In this document: positions 7,792 to 16,871 of the stretch, piece after piece
Layout of the letters: each line of letters begins with the position of its first letter
How positions within the stretch are numbered: the first letter of the stretch is position 1
Assembly (NCBI RefSeq): GCF_026342035.1
Contig: NZ_JAPENM010000003.1
Coordinates: 1 to 64,000 of the forward strand
Direction: 5' to 3'
Source of the DNA: Aldersonia sp. NBC_00410
Lineage (GTDB): Bacteria > Actinomycetota > Actinomycetes > Mycobacteriales > Mycobacteriaceae
Length of the DNA: 64,000 bases
The notes under the pieces: model-generated
The model's input: only the letters and a program-made list of their open reading frames with translations
Told to the model about the DNA's origin: nothing
The model's database searches: none
Made by a program: the position numbers and the translations under genes

Positions 7792-10700
7792 TCAGTCCTT
7801 TGCGAGGGCGCGGGCCATGCCGCGTTCCACCGCGGCCGCGATCTGCGGTCGGAGCTCCGCCGCGGGCACGATCGAGTGCACCGATCCGACCTCACGTGCG
7901 CGCTCGATGTTGTGGATGGCCTCGAATTCCCCGGCGACCTCGCCCAGCTTGTCCGAGCGCACCGCGGTTCGCTTGGTGGCGAGCTCGATTCGCAGATCCG
8001 AGCGGCGGGCCTCGTCGTCGGTGGCGGCGAGCTCGGCCTCGAGCGCCTTTACCTCGGGGTCGGCCGCGGTGCGCGCGTTCACCTCGCGGGTGAAAACCAC
8101 TGCCGCGGCGGGGGCGCCACCGATCACGGAGGCGAACGAGCCCTCGACGGCGAGGACCTCCATATTGTCGTGCAGCGCTCCGGAGAACACCACGAACGCG
8201 CCACCGTGGTAGCGGGAGATCACGCAGAACACGATCGGACCGTCGAAATTGACGATGGCACGACCGATCTCCGCGCCGTATTCGAGCTGGATGTTGCGCA
8301 GCGATTCGGGCGATCCGTCGAATCCGGACAGGTTGGCCAACACCACGACCGGACGGTTTCCGCTCGCGGCGTTGATCGCCCGTGCGGTCTTCTTCGACGA
8401 CTGCGGGAACAGCGTGCCCGAGGTCCAGGCATCCGGTCCGTCCGCCGGTGTCCAGCCCTTGCGCGACACCGAGCGCGACTCGATGCCGATCACGCTGATC
8501 GGGTTGCCGGCCAGGTGTGCGTCGAACACCACGGAGGTCTCGGCGCCGACCATGTCGGCCCAGCGCTCCAGCACGGCATGGTCCTGATCGACCACCGAGC
8601 GCATCACCGTGCGGATATCGAACGGCTTCTTGCGCTCGCCGTTGCGCTCCTTGGAGAAGATGTCGCCGACCGTGGTGAAGTCGCTGGCCGGATGCACGTG
8701 CGGGTAGCTGCACACGTCGCGATCGACCGGGTCGACCGATGTCGCAACACGCGGGAACCGTTCGCCCGGAGCCACATACGCGTGGTCGTAGTGCGCGAAC
8801 AGCACCTCGCAGGCCGCGGTCAGGTTCGGCGCCCAGTACTGCGCCTGCCCGTTCGGCCCCATGACGCGGTCGTAACCGCCGATGCCGTAGTTGTCTTCCG
8901 CCGAGACGCCACCGGAGTAGTCCAGCGACTGCTTGCCGGTGAGCACCATTGCGCTGTCCGGCGTCATCACCAGAATGCCCTTGGTGTGCTGCAGCATCGT
9001 GGCTTCCGCGTTCCAGTACGGCTGTGCGCCAACGTTGATCCCGGCGACCACGATGTTGATTTCGCCGCCGGCCTGGGTGAACGTGATGATCCGGCGCAAC
9101 GCCCGCGACACCCAGTCCATGTTCTCGGTGCCGCTGTTCATCGCGATCGTGGCACCCGAGGACAGTGCGAACCACTCGACCGGTGCACCGAGCCGCTCGG
9201 CCAGATCGATACCGGCGACGACGCGCGAGCACTCCGCCTCGGCGACCGTGCCGAGTGCGCGGGTCGGATCACCGAACAGGGCAACCCGGGTCATGCCCTC
9301 CGGGTAGCGCTCGGTCGGGGTGGTCACGACACCGGCGATGATGCCTGCCTTGTTGCGGCCGTACGGACGGTCGACCGGGACGAACGCCCCGGACTTGTCG
9401 AAGTCGTACTCGGTGAACGAGCCCTGCGGGCCGGCCAGGAGCGGCACCAGCTCGTAGGGGTACACGGTGCCGCGAGCGCGGGAGCGCTGCACCTTCTGCG
9501 TGTACTCGTCGAGCGGACGCATCGGCTCGGTGGGTGGTTCGGTCGCCCGGACCACGACACCGGCGCCGGACCGGTAGGAGAAGCGCACCGCGAGATCCTT
9601 CGGCGCCGCCTCGGCCGATTCGCGGACGCGGCACATGAAGGTGACTTCCTCGATACCCGCGCCGGCCGTAAGCGGCGCGAAACGCCGTGCAATCGAACCG
9701 AATTGGTCGACCGGAATGTCGAGCACCGGCCAGACGTAGAGCACGACGCGGTTGTTGTCGAGCCGCTTGTTGCCACGCTTGGCCTGCTCGCGCCGAATGC
9801 CGTCCATGCTGGAGGCGACCGCGCGTTCGATACCGGGCATGGTGACGATCTCGCCGTTGTCGTCGAGCTGCACCGAAACGTCCCGAATCTCGGCCATCGC
9901 GATCAGCCGCTCGTCGGTCGAGTTCTCTTTGGCCACAACGTGATACAGGTAGGTATCGGCCGGACCGGAGAGTCGGGTGCCGTCGAAGTTCTTCAGCCGC
10001 CACAGATTCAGCCGCTGACCGGTGAGCGGGTGCATATCGCGGACGATCTGGTCCTCGGCCAGCCCCGCAGCGCCGCCGGGAACCGGACGGAAGGTGATGT
10101 GCCGCAGGTCGGCTTCGTCGCGGCCGAGCACGGTCACGGTGGTCCGCCGCCAGCCCTCGGCCGCCGCATGGCCGGCGAGCACGCGCTGCAACGTCGCGAC
10201 GAGGTCGTCCCGATCGGTCGGCGCGTCCGGCCAGCGCAGGTAGATGTCGACGACCTGGTTCGCCGCCGACGGGCCGGACAGCTCGTCGAGTTGGTTCAGC
10301 GTGCCCACGAGGCCGTCCCGGTCGGTGACCGTGGACGCGAGCGAGATCTGCTCACCCGCCAGGATGAACGTGCCGGTGACGAAATGCGTGCCGTCGCGGT
10401 CGAATGCCTTGACGTCCTCGAGCGTGCGGATGCGGTAGTACTGCCGGGTGATCGCCTCCAGCAACGGCGCCGGATCCGCGTTCCACTCGACGAGCATCCC
10501 GGCGAGCGGCTCGGCGGTCTCGACGATCCGCTCGATTCGCTCGGCGTAGTCCGGTGTCGACGGGCGCTCGACGAGGTACTGCAGGCTGCCCCGCACGCCG
10601 TCGTAGGCCTGGCGGCGGCTGCGCCGGATCGCCGGCTCGTCGAAGTAGCGGAAGCGCAGATTCCGGGCGACGTCGCCGATCACCGGGAAGCGAATCTGGG

Positions 10701-13305
10701 TGGCGATGATGACCCGGTCGAGCACTTCGCTCAGCGTGGCGGGCGGCTCGGCTTCGGCAGGGAGGTCCGACAGTGCCCGTTCGAGCAGACCGGCGATGAC
10801 CGGAACTTGGTTGTCGATGCGCTGCAGCGCGAGGAAGAGTCGATAGACCGCTTCGTCGAGTTCGGCGGTACGGGTGAGCTCGGCGACGTCGTAGTGCCGC
10901 AGCGCATGCGCGAGCCGGGACCGGAACGAATCGGGCAGCTTCTCCACGTCTGCGTCGAGCGAGAGCAGATAGGAGTGGAAATACTCGCGCGGGCTGTGCA
11001 CGGACTCGGCGGCATCGTCGGCAGTGGTCGGCCGGTTCCGGGACAGCTCGCACACGTCGGCGAACGTGGTCAGCAGCGCGAGTTCGGCCGTGATCAGTTC
11101 GGCGTCGTTGCGGGGCAGCTCGGTCCGCAGCTGCTCGTACTCGGCGAGCAGCTCGCGAGCCCGTTCGGCGCTGACGTCGAAGCCGGTGATGAGCGCGGTC
11201 AGGGCGTCGAGCTTGGCCAATGCCTCGCAGCGGGCATTGCCTGCCGCGGCGCGGGTGTGGTTGAACTCCACGCGTCGTGCCGGGGCGGTGGCCTCGTCGG
11301 CGAGGTTCATGTCGAAGCCGAGCTTGCGCCGGGTCGGTTCGGCCTTGTCCACGCGCAGCAGCGCGGCACCGGCGTCGACCTGCGAGTTGACGATGGCGTT
11401 GACCTCACGGACACGTCCGGCATACGGCGCGCGGACCGCGGTCTCCATCTTCATGCTCTCCAGCACGACCAGCGTCGCGCCGGCCTCGACGGTGTCACCG
11501 ACCGCGACCGGAACCGCAACGACGACCGCGGGCGCGGGTGCCCGAACCAGGCCGGCCTCGTCCTGGCTGATCTGGTGCGAAACGCCGTCCACCTCGACGA
11601 GGTAGTGCGTCGGTCCGGCGATCGAGACCACCTGATGCGGGTGGTCACCGATGGTGAGCCGGCTTTCGTACTCGCCGAGTGCGTCGCGGCTGACCTCGAA
11701 CTCGGTGGTGTCGGTCTCCACCCGGTAGCGGTGTGGGCCGATCTGGCCGACGACGAACTTGTAGCTCTGGCCGAGGTAGCTCAGCTCGACCTTGCGGCCG
11801 ATGGTGTGGCTGGCCCGAGGACGCCCGCCGCGGGCCGAGGACAGGAAGGCCGCCCGCTCGTGCGCCTCTTCGCCGTCGTAGACCTGGATCGCGCCGGCGA
11901 TGAGCGCGACGTCGGCGACTGCGGTCGGGCCCTTCGTCGTGCCCGCGCCGGTGCGGTCGAGCCAGCCGGTATCGGCGGACCCGGAGATGACCTCGTCACG
12001 ATCGAGCAGGTTGAGCAGGAAGGACTTGGTGGTGGTGCCGCCGTCGAGCACGACGGTCGTATCGCGCAGTGCGCGGCGCAACCGGCCGAGCGCCTCGGAG
12101 CGATCGCGGCCCCAGGCGATGACCTTGGCGACCATCGAGTCGTAGTCCGGCGGGATAACGTCGCCGTCGGCGATTCCGGTGTCGACCCGGACGCCGGAGC
12201 CGAGTGGGAAGCGCAGCAATTGCACCGAGCCGGGGGCGGGTGCGAAACCGTTGTCGGCGTCCTCGGCGTTGAGCCTGGCCTCGATCGCGTGGCCCCATTC
12301 GCCGGGGCAGTCTCCGACCAGTTTCTCGCCGTTGGCGACGAGGATCTGCAGCTTCACGAGGTCGAGACCGGTGGTCACCTCGGTGATCGGGTGCTCGACC
12401 TGCAGCCGGGTGTTGACCTCGAGGAAGGTGAAGAGCTTCTGCTCGGGCTGGTAGAGGAATTCGACGGTGGCCGCACCGCAGTAGCCGGCCGCGCGGACGA
12501 GGTCGCTGGAGACCTGGCGCAGCTGGTCGGCCTGCTCCTTGGTCATCACCGGCGACGCCGATTCCTCGATGACCTTCTGGTTCTTGCGCTGAATCGAGCA
12601 GTCGCGCACACCGGGCGCCCACACGTTGCCGTGCGAGTCCGCGATGCACTGCACCTCGACGTGGCGGGCATCGGTGACCAGACGCTCGATGAAGACGACC
12701 GGGTCGCCGAACGAGCGCTGCGCCTCGCCCTGAGTGCGTTCGAGTGCAAGCTCGAGCTCGTCCTCGACGAAGACCTTGCGAATGCCGCGTCCGCCGCCGC
12801 CGCTGCGGGCCTTGATGATGAGCGGGTAACCGATCGCCTGGGCATGCCTACGGGCGTCGGCGCGGGTGGACACCGGGCCGCCGGACCATGGGGCGACCGG
12901 CACACCGACCTTTTCCGCGAGCAGCTTCGCTTCGACCTTGTCGCCGAGCAACTGCATCGCGTCGGCGGAGGGGCCGATAAAGGTGATGCCGAGCCGCGCG
13001 CACAGCTTGGCGAAGGAGGGATCCTCGGCGACGAAGCCCCAGCCGACCCACACCGCGTCGGCCTTGGCCTCGACGAGCGCCCGTTCGAGTTCGGCGTGGT
13101 CGAGGTAGGGCGAGGCCGCCGCCGTGGTCTTCCGCAGCAGAACGCCCTCGTCGGCCTGGCGCACGAACATGGCGCGCCGTTCGGCCTCGGTGTGCAGGGC
13201 GATCGTGCGAATTCCGTAGTCGTATTCGGCGTTGAGTTCCCGCACGGCCTTGATCAGGCGGACCGCCGCCTCACCACGGTTGACTATCGCAATCCGTTCG
13301 AACAT
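7792..13305 (-). CDS. Single-chain multidomain acyl-CoA carboxylase (eukaryotic-ACC-like layout)
   Basis: This 1837-aa biotin enzyme carries all carboxylase activities. Residues 1 to about 450 are biotin carboxylase (MFERIAIVNRGEAAVRLIKA, ATP-grasp loop SGGGGRGIRKV, EVNTRLQVEHPITE). A BCCP domain follows, with the biotin motif ESMKMET and its lysine at residue 619. A central region resembles the non-catalytic core of eukaryotic ACC (PLLEAITRQYYRIRTLED). The C-terminal ~600 residues are the carboxyltransferase (GSGTENMDWVSRAL is replaced here by NSGTENMDWVSR; SLDYSGGVSAEDNYGIGGYD). Standard actinobacterial enzymes use separate AccA and AccD chains. The preferred acyl-CoA is unknown. ATG 13305 begins exactly at the conserved N-terminus. 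The 557-bp upstream region shows no gene. Confidence 0.93.
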   Translation of the reverse strand: MFERIAIVNRGEAAVRLIKAVRELNAEYDYGIRTIALHTEAERRAMFVRQADEGVLLRKTTAAASPYLDHAELERALVEAKADAVWVGWGFVAEDPSFAKLCARLGITFIGPSADAMQLLGDKVEAKLLAEKVGVPVAPWSGGPVSTRADARRHAQAIGYPLIIKARSGGGGRGIRKVFVEDELELALERTQGEAQRSFGDPVVFIERLVTDARHVEVQCIADSHGNVWAPGVRDCSIQRKNQKVIEESASPVMTKEQADQLRQVSSDLVRAAGYCGAATVEFLYQPEQKLFTFLEVNTRLQVEHPITEVTTGLDLVKLQILVANGEKLVGDCPGEWGHAIEARLNAEDADNGFAPAPGSVQLLRFPLGSGVRVDTGIADGDVIPPDYDSMVAKVIAWGRDRSEALGRLRRALRDTTVVLDGGTTTKSFLLNLLDRDEVISGSADTGWLDRTGAGTTKGPTAVADVALIAGAIQVYDGEEAHERAAFLSSARGGRPRASHTIGRKVELSYLGQSYKFVVGQIGPHRYRVETDTTEFEVSRDALGEYESRLTIGDHPHQVVSIAGPTHYLVEVDGVSHQISQDEAGLVRAPAPAVVVAVPVAVGDTVEAGATLVVLESMKMETAVRAPYAGRVREVNAIVNSQVDAGAALLRVDKAEPTRRKLGFDMNLADEATAPARRVEFNHTRAAAGNARCEALAKLDALTALITGFDVSAERARELLAEYEQLRTELPRNDAELITAELALLTTFADVCELSRNRPTTADDAAESVHSPREYFHSYLLSLDADVEKLPDSFRSRLAHALRHYDVAELTRTAELDEAVYRLFLALQRIDNQVPVIAGLLERALSDLPAEAEPPATLSEVLDRVIIATQIRFPVIGDVARNLRFRYFDEPAIRRSRRQAYDGVRGSLQYLVERPSTPDYAERIERIVETAEPLAGMLVEWNADPAPLLEAITRQYYRIRTLEDVKAFDRDGTHFVTGTFILAGEQISLASTVTDRDGLVGTLNQLDELSGPSAANQVVDIYLRWPDAPTDRDDLVATLQRVLAGHAAAEGWRRTTVTVLGRDEADLRHITFRPVPGGAAGLAEDQIVRDMHPLTGQRLNLWRLKNFDGTRLSGPADTYLYHVVAKENSTDERLIAMAEIRDVSVQLDDNGEIVTMPGIERAVASSMDGIRREQAKRGNKRLDNNRVVLYVWPVLDIPVDQFGSIARRFAPLTAGAGIEEVTFMCRVRESAEAAPKDLAVRFSYRSGAGVVVRATEPPTEPMRPLDEYTQKVQRSRARGTVYPYELVPLLAGPQGSFTEYDFDKSGAFVPVDRPYGRNKAGIIAGVVTTPTERYPEGMTRVALFGDPTRALGTVAEAECSRVVAGIDLAERLGAPVEWFALSSGATIAMNSGTENMDWVSRALRRIITFTQAGGEINIVVAGINVGAQPYWNAEATMLQHTKGILVMTPDSAMVLTGKQSLDYSGGVSAEDNYGIGGYDRVMGPNGQAQYWAPNLTAACEVLFAHYDHAYVAPGERFPRVATSVDPVDRDVCSYPHVHPASDFTTVGDIFSKERNGERKKPFDIRTVMRSVVDQDHAVLERWADMVGAETSVVFDAHLAGNPISVIGIESRSVSRKGWTPADGPDAWTSGTLFPQSSKKTARAINAASGNRPVVVLANLSGFDGSPESLRNIQLEYGAEIGRAIVNFDGPIVFCVISRYHGGAFVVFSGALHDNMEVLAVEGSFASVIGGAPAAAVVFTREVNARTAADPEVKALEAELAATDDEARRSDLRIELATKRTAVRSDKLGEVAGEFEAIHNIERAREVGSVHSIVPAAELRPQIAAAVERGMARALAKD

Positions 13306-13862
13306 GTATCTGCCTGCCGTTCTGTTCGCGCGGGGGCTCCGGCCGTGTCGGCACACGAGCCCCAGCTACTTGTCGTACTTTTCTGGCACACGCCGCCGGC
13401 ATTGTCCAGGTTCGGCCCACGACAGCCGCCAACGGAGGCGGGTCGGGGGGTGTCGAGCCGAGCGGCCCGCCAACATGCGCCGGTGCTTGCTGCCGGTGTG
13501 AGTCACGCGCAACGCCATCGCCGGCGTGACTCGTCGCACCCAGGATGCAGCATTCTTCCGCCGCTGTCACGCTGGTCGATCGCCCCAGAACGGCTTCTCA
13601 CCAGCGGAAACTCAATACTACTGAGGCGTACTTCGTTGTCCTGCTTGATGATCCGCGGAATCACCGGGGGTGTGACCAAGTCGGAACATTGCTCGCGCTA
13701 TGGTGGCGTACTCGCGAGTAGGGTTGTGCCGGTTGAGGTTTCCCCGCCGGTAGCTTGCGTGATGGCGGTGTTGCGCCAACACCGTTGGCTACTCGCCGGT
13801 ACCGTTCGGCGCGATGTGGGATATCCCCCAATTTCACTGTGAACCAGGTCATAGGCGCTGGA
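13306..13862. other. Gene-free 557-bp region with two inverted repeats
   Basis: I see no credible coding frame on either strand. The side next to 13305 must hold the carboxylase promoter. Two dyads stand out: GAGTCACGC at 13500-13508 pairs with GCGTGACTC at 13524-13532, and CGGTGTTG at 13766-13773 pairs with CAACACCG at 13777-13784 across a 3-nt loop. The first could be an operator for the carboxylase. The second could be an operator, or a terminator for the S4 gene that ends at 13863. Neither has a T-run. Confidence 0.55.
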
Positions 13863-14258
13863 TCAGGGCCGACCGAGCAGCCGATCGATCTCGCGGCGGT
13901 CGCGTTTGGTCGGTCGCCCGGCCCCCCGGTCGCGCCTGGGTAGGGCGGCCAGCACCTCGGGCGGGGGCGGCGGCGGACTCTTGTCGATCAGGCACTGCGC
14001 GGCAATCGGCGGGCCGACTCGCTTGTTGACGATCCGCTCGACCTCGACGATGCGCTCACGGCCACCTTCGCGGATGCGGACCTCGTCACCGCGGCGCAGT
14101 TGGTGAGCCGGTTTCACCGGGACTCCGTTGACTCGGACATGTCCCGCCCGGCAGGACGTGGCGGCCTGGGACCGGGTTTTGAAAAGCCGAACGGCCCACG
14201 TCCAAGCATCGACGCGGGCCGTTTCTGTTGTGTTCGGCGTGCCGTCTGCGGGGCTCAC
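13863..14258 (-). CDS. S4-domain RNA-binding protein (Hsp15 family)
   Basis: This 131-aa protein has an N-terminal S4 domain, about residues 15-75 (RVDAWTWAVRLFKTRSQAAT, GHVRVNGVPVKPAHQLRRGD), followed by a basic Pro-rich tail with an Arg/Lys/Asp-rich end. It matches the Hsp15/RluD-like S4 family, whose E. coli member binds stalled 50S subunits carrying nascent chains. In actinobacteria the role is not established. GTG 14258 is used, with only a weak ribosome site. It lies 26 nt downstream of the NlpC/P60 stop on the same strand side, so the two could share a transcript. Confidence 0.9.
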   Translation of the reverse strand: MSPADGTPNTTETARVDAWTWAVRLFKTRSQAATSCRAGHVRVNGVPVKPAHQLRRGDEVRIREGGRERIVEVERIVNKRVGPPIAAQCLIDKSPPPPPPEVLAALPRRDRGAGRPTKRDRREIDRLLGRP

Positions 14259-14284
14259 GATCGCAGACTAGCGCTGTGCTCGTT

Positions 14285-14920
14285 TCAGATGCGGCGCGCG
14301 GTGTACACCGAGTACTGGCTCAGCGGGGAGTACTTGACCGGCACGCCGGAGGTCGAGGCCTCCACGATCTGGCCGTCGCCGGCGTAGACCGCGGCGTGAT
14401 TGCCGCCGTTGGTGATGACGACGTCGCCGGGGCGCAGCTCGTCGAGCGAAATCGGGCTACCGGCAGTGGCCTGCTCGAAACTCGTGCGGGGGAGGCTGAC
14501 GCCGGCCTGCTTGTAGGCCCATTGGACGAGGCCGGAGCAGTCGAAGCTGTTCGGCCCGGTGGCACCCCACACGTACTGGGCGCCGACCTTGGTCTTCGCC
14601 GCTTCGAGCGCGCGCTCGCCGACGGTCTGCTGGACCGGCGGCGGGGTGTAGACCGGCGGCGCAAGCTGCGGGGGCGGTACGAACGCGGGCAGCTGCGGGA
14701 GCTCGGGGAGCTGCGGGAGCTGCACCTGCGGAAGCTGGACCTGCGGTAACTGAGGCAGGTCGGGGACCTGGATATCACCGAAGCCGGGCACGTTGAAGGT
14801 CGCGGCCATGGCGGGCGCGGCGGGAACGGCGACCGTTCCCGCGGTGACGGCACCGAGGACGATCGCGCCCCGTACCGGCGCACTCACTCGCGATTCGCGT
14901 TGCAGCCTGTGCTTCGCCAC
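14285..14920 (-). CDS. Secreted NlpC/P60 peptidoglycan endopeptidase (RipB-like)
   Basis: This 211-aa exported protein has a signal peptide at residues 1-39 that ends in PAMAA. A linker of Pro/Gln/Leu repeats (PQLP, PQVQLP units, residues 53-80) follows, then an NlpC/P60 domain from about residue 101. The catalytic Cys128 is in FDCSGL, His175 in GNHAAVYAG, and the third polar residue is probably Glu187. Family members cut D-Glu-mDAP bonds in stem peptides during wall remodelling. GTG 14920 has GGAG upstream. The long leader holds a c-di-AMP riboswitch, so expression should fall when c-di-AMP is high. Confidence 0.93.
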   Translation of the reverse strand: MAKHRLQRESRVSAPVRGAIVLGAVTAGTVAVPAAPAMAATFNVPGFGDIQVPDLPQLPQVQLPQVQLPQLPELPQLPAFVPPPQLAPPVYTPPPVQQTVGERALEAAKTKVGAQYVWGATGPNSFDCSGLVQWAYKQAGVSLPRTSFEQATAGSPISLDELRPGDVVITNGGNHAAVYAGDGQIVEASTSGVPVKYSPLSQYSVYTARRI

Positions 14921-14949
14921 GAAAACGTACTCCGTTCTTCCGCTTGTCC

Positions 14950-15056
14950 GCCGACCGAGTTAGCTGACGGGTTCGGGCTGGGAAGGCAGCCCTACCCCTC
15001 GGCCGCGAGCGACCAAAGGGGATTCACCCCAACGAACCTGGATCCCCGGCTCGGCA
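14950..15056 (-). promoter_or_regulatory. c-di-AMP riboswitch (ydaO-yuaA class)
   Basis: Read on the minus strand, the leader contains the conserved blocks of the ydaO class in order: CCGGGGATCCAGG, GGGGTGAATCCC, GGGGTAGGG, TTCCCAGCCCGAACCCG and TCAGCTAACTCGGTCGGC. It lies 30 nt upstream of the NlpC/P60 start. In actinobacteria this riboswitch is known ahead of wall hydrolase and resuscitation-factor genes, and c-di-AMP binding turns expression off. The boundaries are estimates. Confidence 0.92.
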
Positions 15057-15125
15057 TCAACTTCGATTGCCGATTGGGCGGTACTTCGCGAGGCCGAATC
15101 GGGTGATCCGGCGTTGCCCCACAAA

Positions 15126-15142
15126 GTAACGGAAACATTACG
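15126..15142. promoter_or_regulatory. Possible MtrA-type direct repeat upstream of the wall hydrolase
   Basis: GTAACG (15126-15131) and ATTACG (15137-15142) lie 11 bp apart between the riboswitch and the divergent DUF4185 gene. MtrA in actinobacteria binds GTAACG-like direct repeats ahead of wall hydrolase genes. Only one half matches well, so this is a weak call. Confidence 0.3.
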
Positions 15143-15269
15143 GCTGGGAAGCCGCGTTGTCCAGTCGTGACCAAGCGTGTCCGACTGCCTCCGAGATACC
15201 CCATGTGGCCTGCGGCGCAGGGTGTTATCTTCCCGCAACGACCCCAGTTCTAGGTGCGAAGGAACGCAA

Positions 15270-16787
15270 ATGGAGCGACCGCAGGTGACGCACCGCGTGG
15301 GCGCCATCGCAGGGGCGCTGGTGCTCGCCGCGGGCGCGGTGCTGATTGCCGGTCACGCAACGGCCGAACCGCCCGCTCCGGTGGTCGGTGTCGCGGCGCC
15401 GCCTTCGGCGGTCGGTGTCGCGGCGCCGCCTTCGGCGGTCGGTGCGGGGCCGTGCAGTAGCGACCCCTCGCCGACGCACGAGCCGCTCGTCGGCCGAACC
15501 CAGGAACTGTCCATCCCGGTCCCTGCGGTCACGGTCGTGCCATTCCCCGTCGCCGAGGCTCCGCCGACTCGCACCAGCACCGCGCTGCCCACCAACCCGT
15601 GCGACAGCCCGTGCCCGGACCTGACCGACCTGCCGACCGGCAACTCGTCGTCCTCGGACCTGAACATCCCGCAGTTCAGGCTCGGCTTCAAGCCCTTCTG
15701 GTTCGGCATCCCGATCCCGGGCGCGCCGCAGGACCAACCGCCGCCGCCCGCGCCCGCGCAGCCGGCAGTCGAGATCGCGCCGCGGCAACCGGCACCGCCG
15801 ACGCCACGGATCGGCGCGGTCCGCGAAGTCGCCAAGCTGACCGGCGCCAATTCGACCAACCGCACCGACAAGCGCTGGCAGGTGAACGGCACCGACCTCG
15901 GCATCATGTGGGAGAGCGCGCCGGGGGAGATCGCCACTGCGTTCGGCGACACCGTCGGACGCGATTTTCACCCACCGGGCGGCTTCGGCGAGGATTGGCG
16001 AAGCAACGTGCTCGGCTTCAGCACAGATACGAACCTGTCCGACGGTATGACGCTGGACCGAATGGTGCAGGACACCCGTTGCCATGCAACCGAATTGCTC
16101 AGCAGTCGGAAGTTGGACAACGTGGAAATCACCACGATCCCGACCTCGGGCTTCGCAATCGGCGATCGGCAGTACATGAGTTACATGTCGATGCGGACCT
16201 GGAACAGCGTGCCGGGCACCAACTACACCAACTACGGCGGCATCGCCTACTCCGACGACCACGGCGAGACGTGGACGAAGGATCCGTATGCCAAGTGGGA
16301 CAACATTTTCGGTCTGACCAACTTCCAGGTCACCGCGATGGTGCCGCACGGTGACTACGTCTACATGTTCGGCACGCCCAATACCCGGCTCGGTGATGTC
16401 GGGCTGGCCCGGGTGCCGGCCGCCGAGGTGCTGAACAAGACGGCATATCAATACTGGCAGAACGGAAACTGGACTCCGGTCGGTGGTGCCGCCGCGGCAA
16501 CCCCGATCGTCAGCGGCCCGGCCGGTGAACTTTCCGTGCGCTACGACGCGCAGCGTGAGGTGTGGCAGATGTCGTACCTGGACACCGGGAAGGCCGCAAT
16601 CACGCTGCGGGAAGCCAAGACTCCGCAGGGCGAGTGGTCCCAGGGCGCGCCGATGACCACGATCGCGGATTACCCGTTTCTCTATGGCGGATTCATCCAC
16701 CCGTGGTCGCGGGACGGCGAGCTGTACTACACGGTCAGCACCTGGTCGGACTACAACGTCTATCTGATGCGGGCGGAGTTGAAGTAG
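15270..16787 (+). CDS. Secreted DUF4185-domain protein
   Basis: This 505-aa protein has an N-terminal signal sequence (residues 1-33, hydrophobic AGALVLAAGAVLIAGHATA) and a long Pro/Ala-rich linker with a perfect 27-bp tandem duplication. A C-terminal domain from about residue 190 holds repeated Trp-rich beta strands (GIAYSDDHGETW, FLYGGFIHPWSRDGELYYTVS), consistent with the DUF4185 beta-propeller-like fold of mycolata secreted proteins. Catalytic function is not established. ATG 15270 follows GAAGGA at a good distance. It is divergent from the riboswitch-controlled NlpC/P60 gene. A TTATCT at 15225-15230 is a plausible -10 box. Confidence 0.82.
   Translation: MERPQVTHRVGAIAGALVLAAGAVLIAGHATAEPPAPVVGVAAPPSAVGVAAPPSAVGAGPCSSDPSPTHEPLVGRTQELSIPVPAVTVVPFPVAEAPPTRTSTALPTNPCDSPCPDLTDLPTGNSSSSDLNIPQFRLGFKPFWFGIPIPGAPQDQPPPPAPAQPAVEIAPRQPAPPTPRIGAVREVAKLTGANSTNRTDKRWQVNGTDLGIMWESAPGEIATAFGDTVGRDFHPPGGFGEDWRSNVLGFSTDTNLSDGMTLDRMVQDTRCHATELLSSRKLDNVEITTIPTSGFAIGDRQYMSYMSMRTWNSVPGTNYTNYGGIAYSDDHGETWTKDPYAKWDNIFGLTNFQVTAMVPHGDYVYMFGTPNTRLGDVGLARVPAAEVLNKTAYQYWQNGNWTPVGGAAAATPIVSGPAGELSVRYDAQREVWQMSYLDTGKAAITLREAKTPQGEWSQGAPMTTIADYPFLYGGFIHPWSRDGELYYTVSTWSDYNVYLMRAELK
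15384..15437. repeat. 27-bp perfect tandem duplication inside the DUF4185 gene
   Basis: Two identical 27-bp units, 15384-15410 and 15411-15437, are followed by the first 7 bp of a third. Each encodes VGVAAPPSA in the extracellular linker, so copy-number change would keep the frame. Confidence 0.95.
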
Positions 16788-16871
16788 GGCTTGGGCTGGT
16801 TGCACAGTCCTGAGCCCGCGTGACGGGATCCCCCGTCGCCGGCGCCCCGGGTGCCCCGCGACGCTCCTCCG

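Noticed and set aside
13271-13570. 99-codon minus-strand frame upstream of the carboxylase start
   Set aside because: Overlaps the carboxylase N-terminus in another frame and has low-quality, Pro/Arg-rich sequence without a ribosome site.
7783-13842. A 2019-codon open frame on the plus strand across the carboxylase gene
   Set aside because: It is the exact antisense of a clear 1837-aa enzyme. Its Arg/His/Asp/Val-rich composition is what high-GC codon use produces on the opposite strand, and no domain is recognisable.
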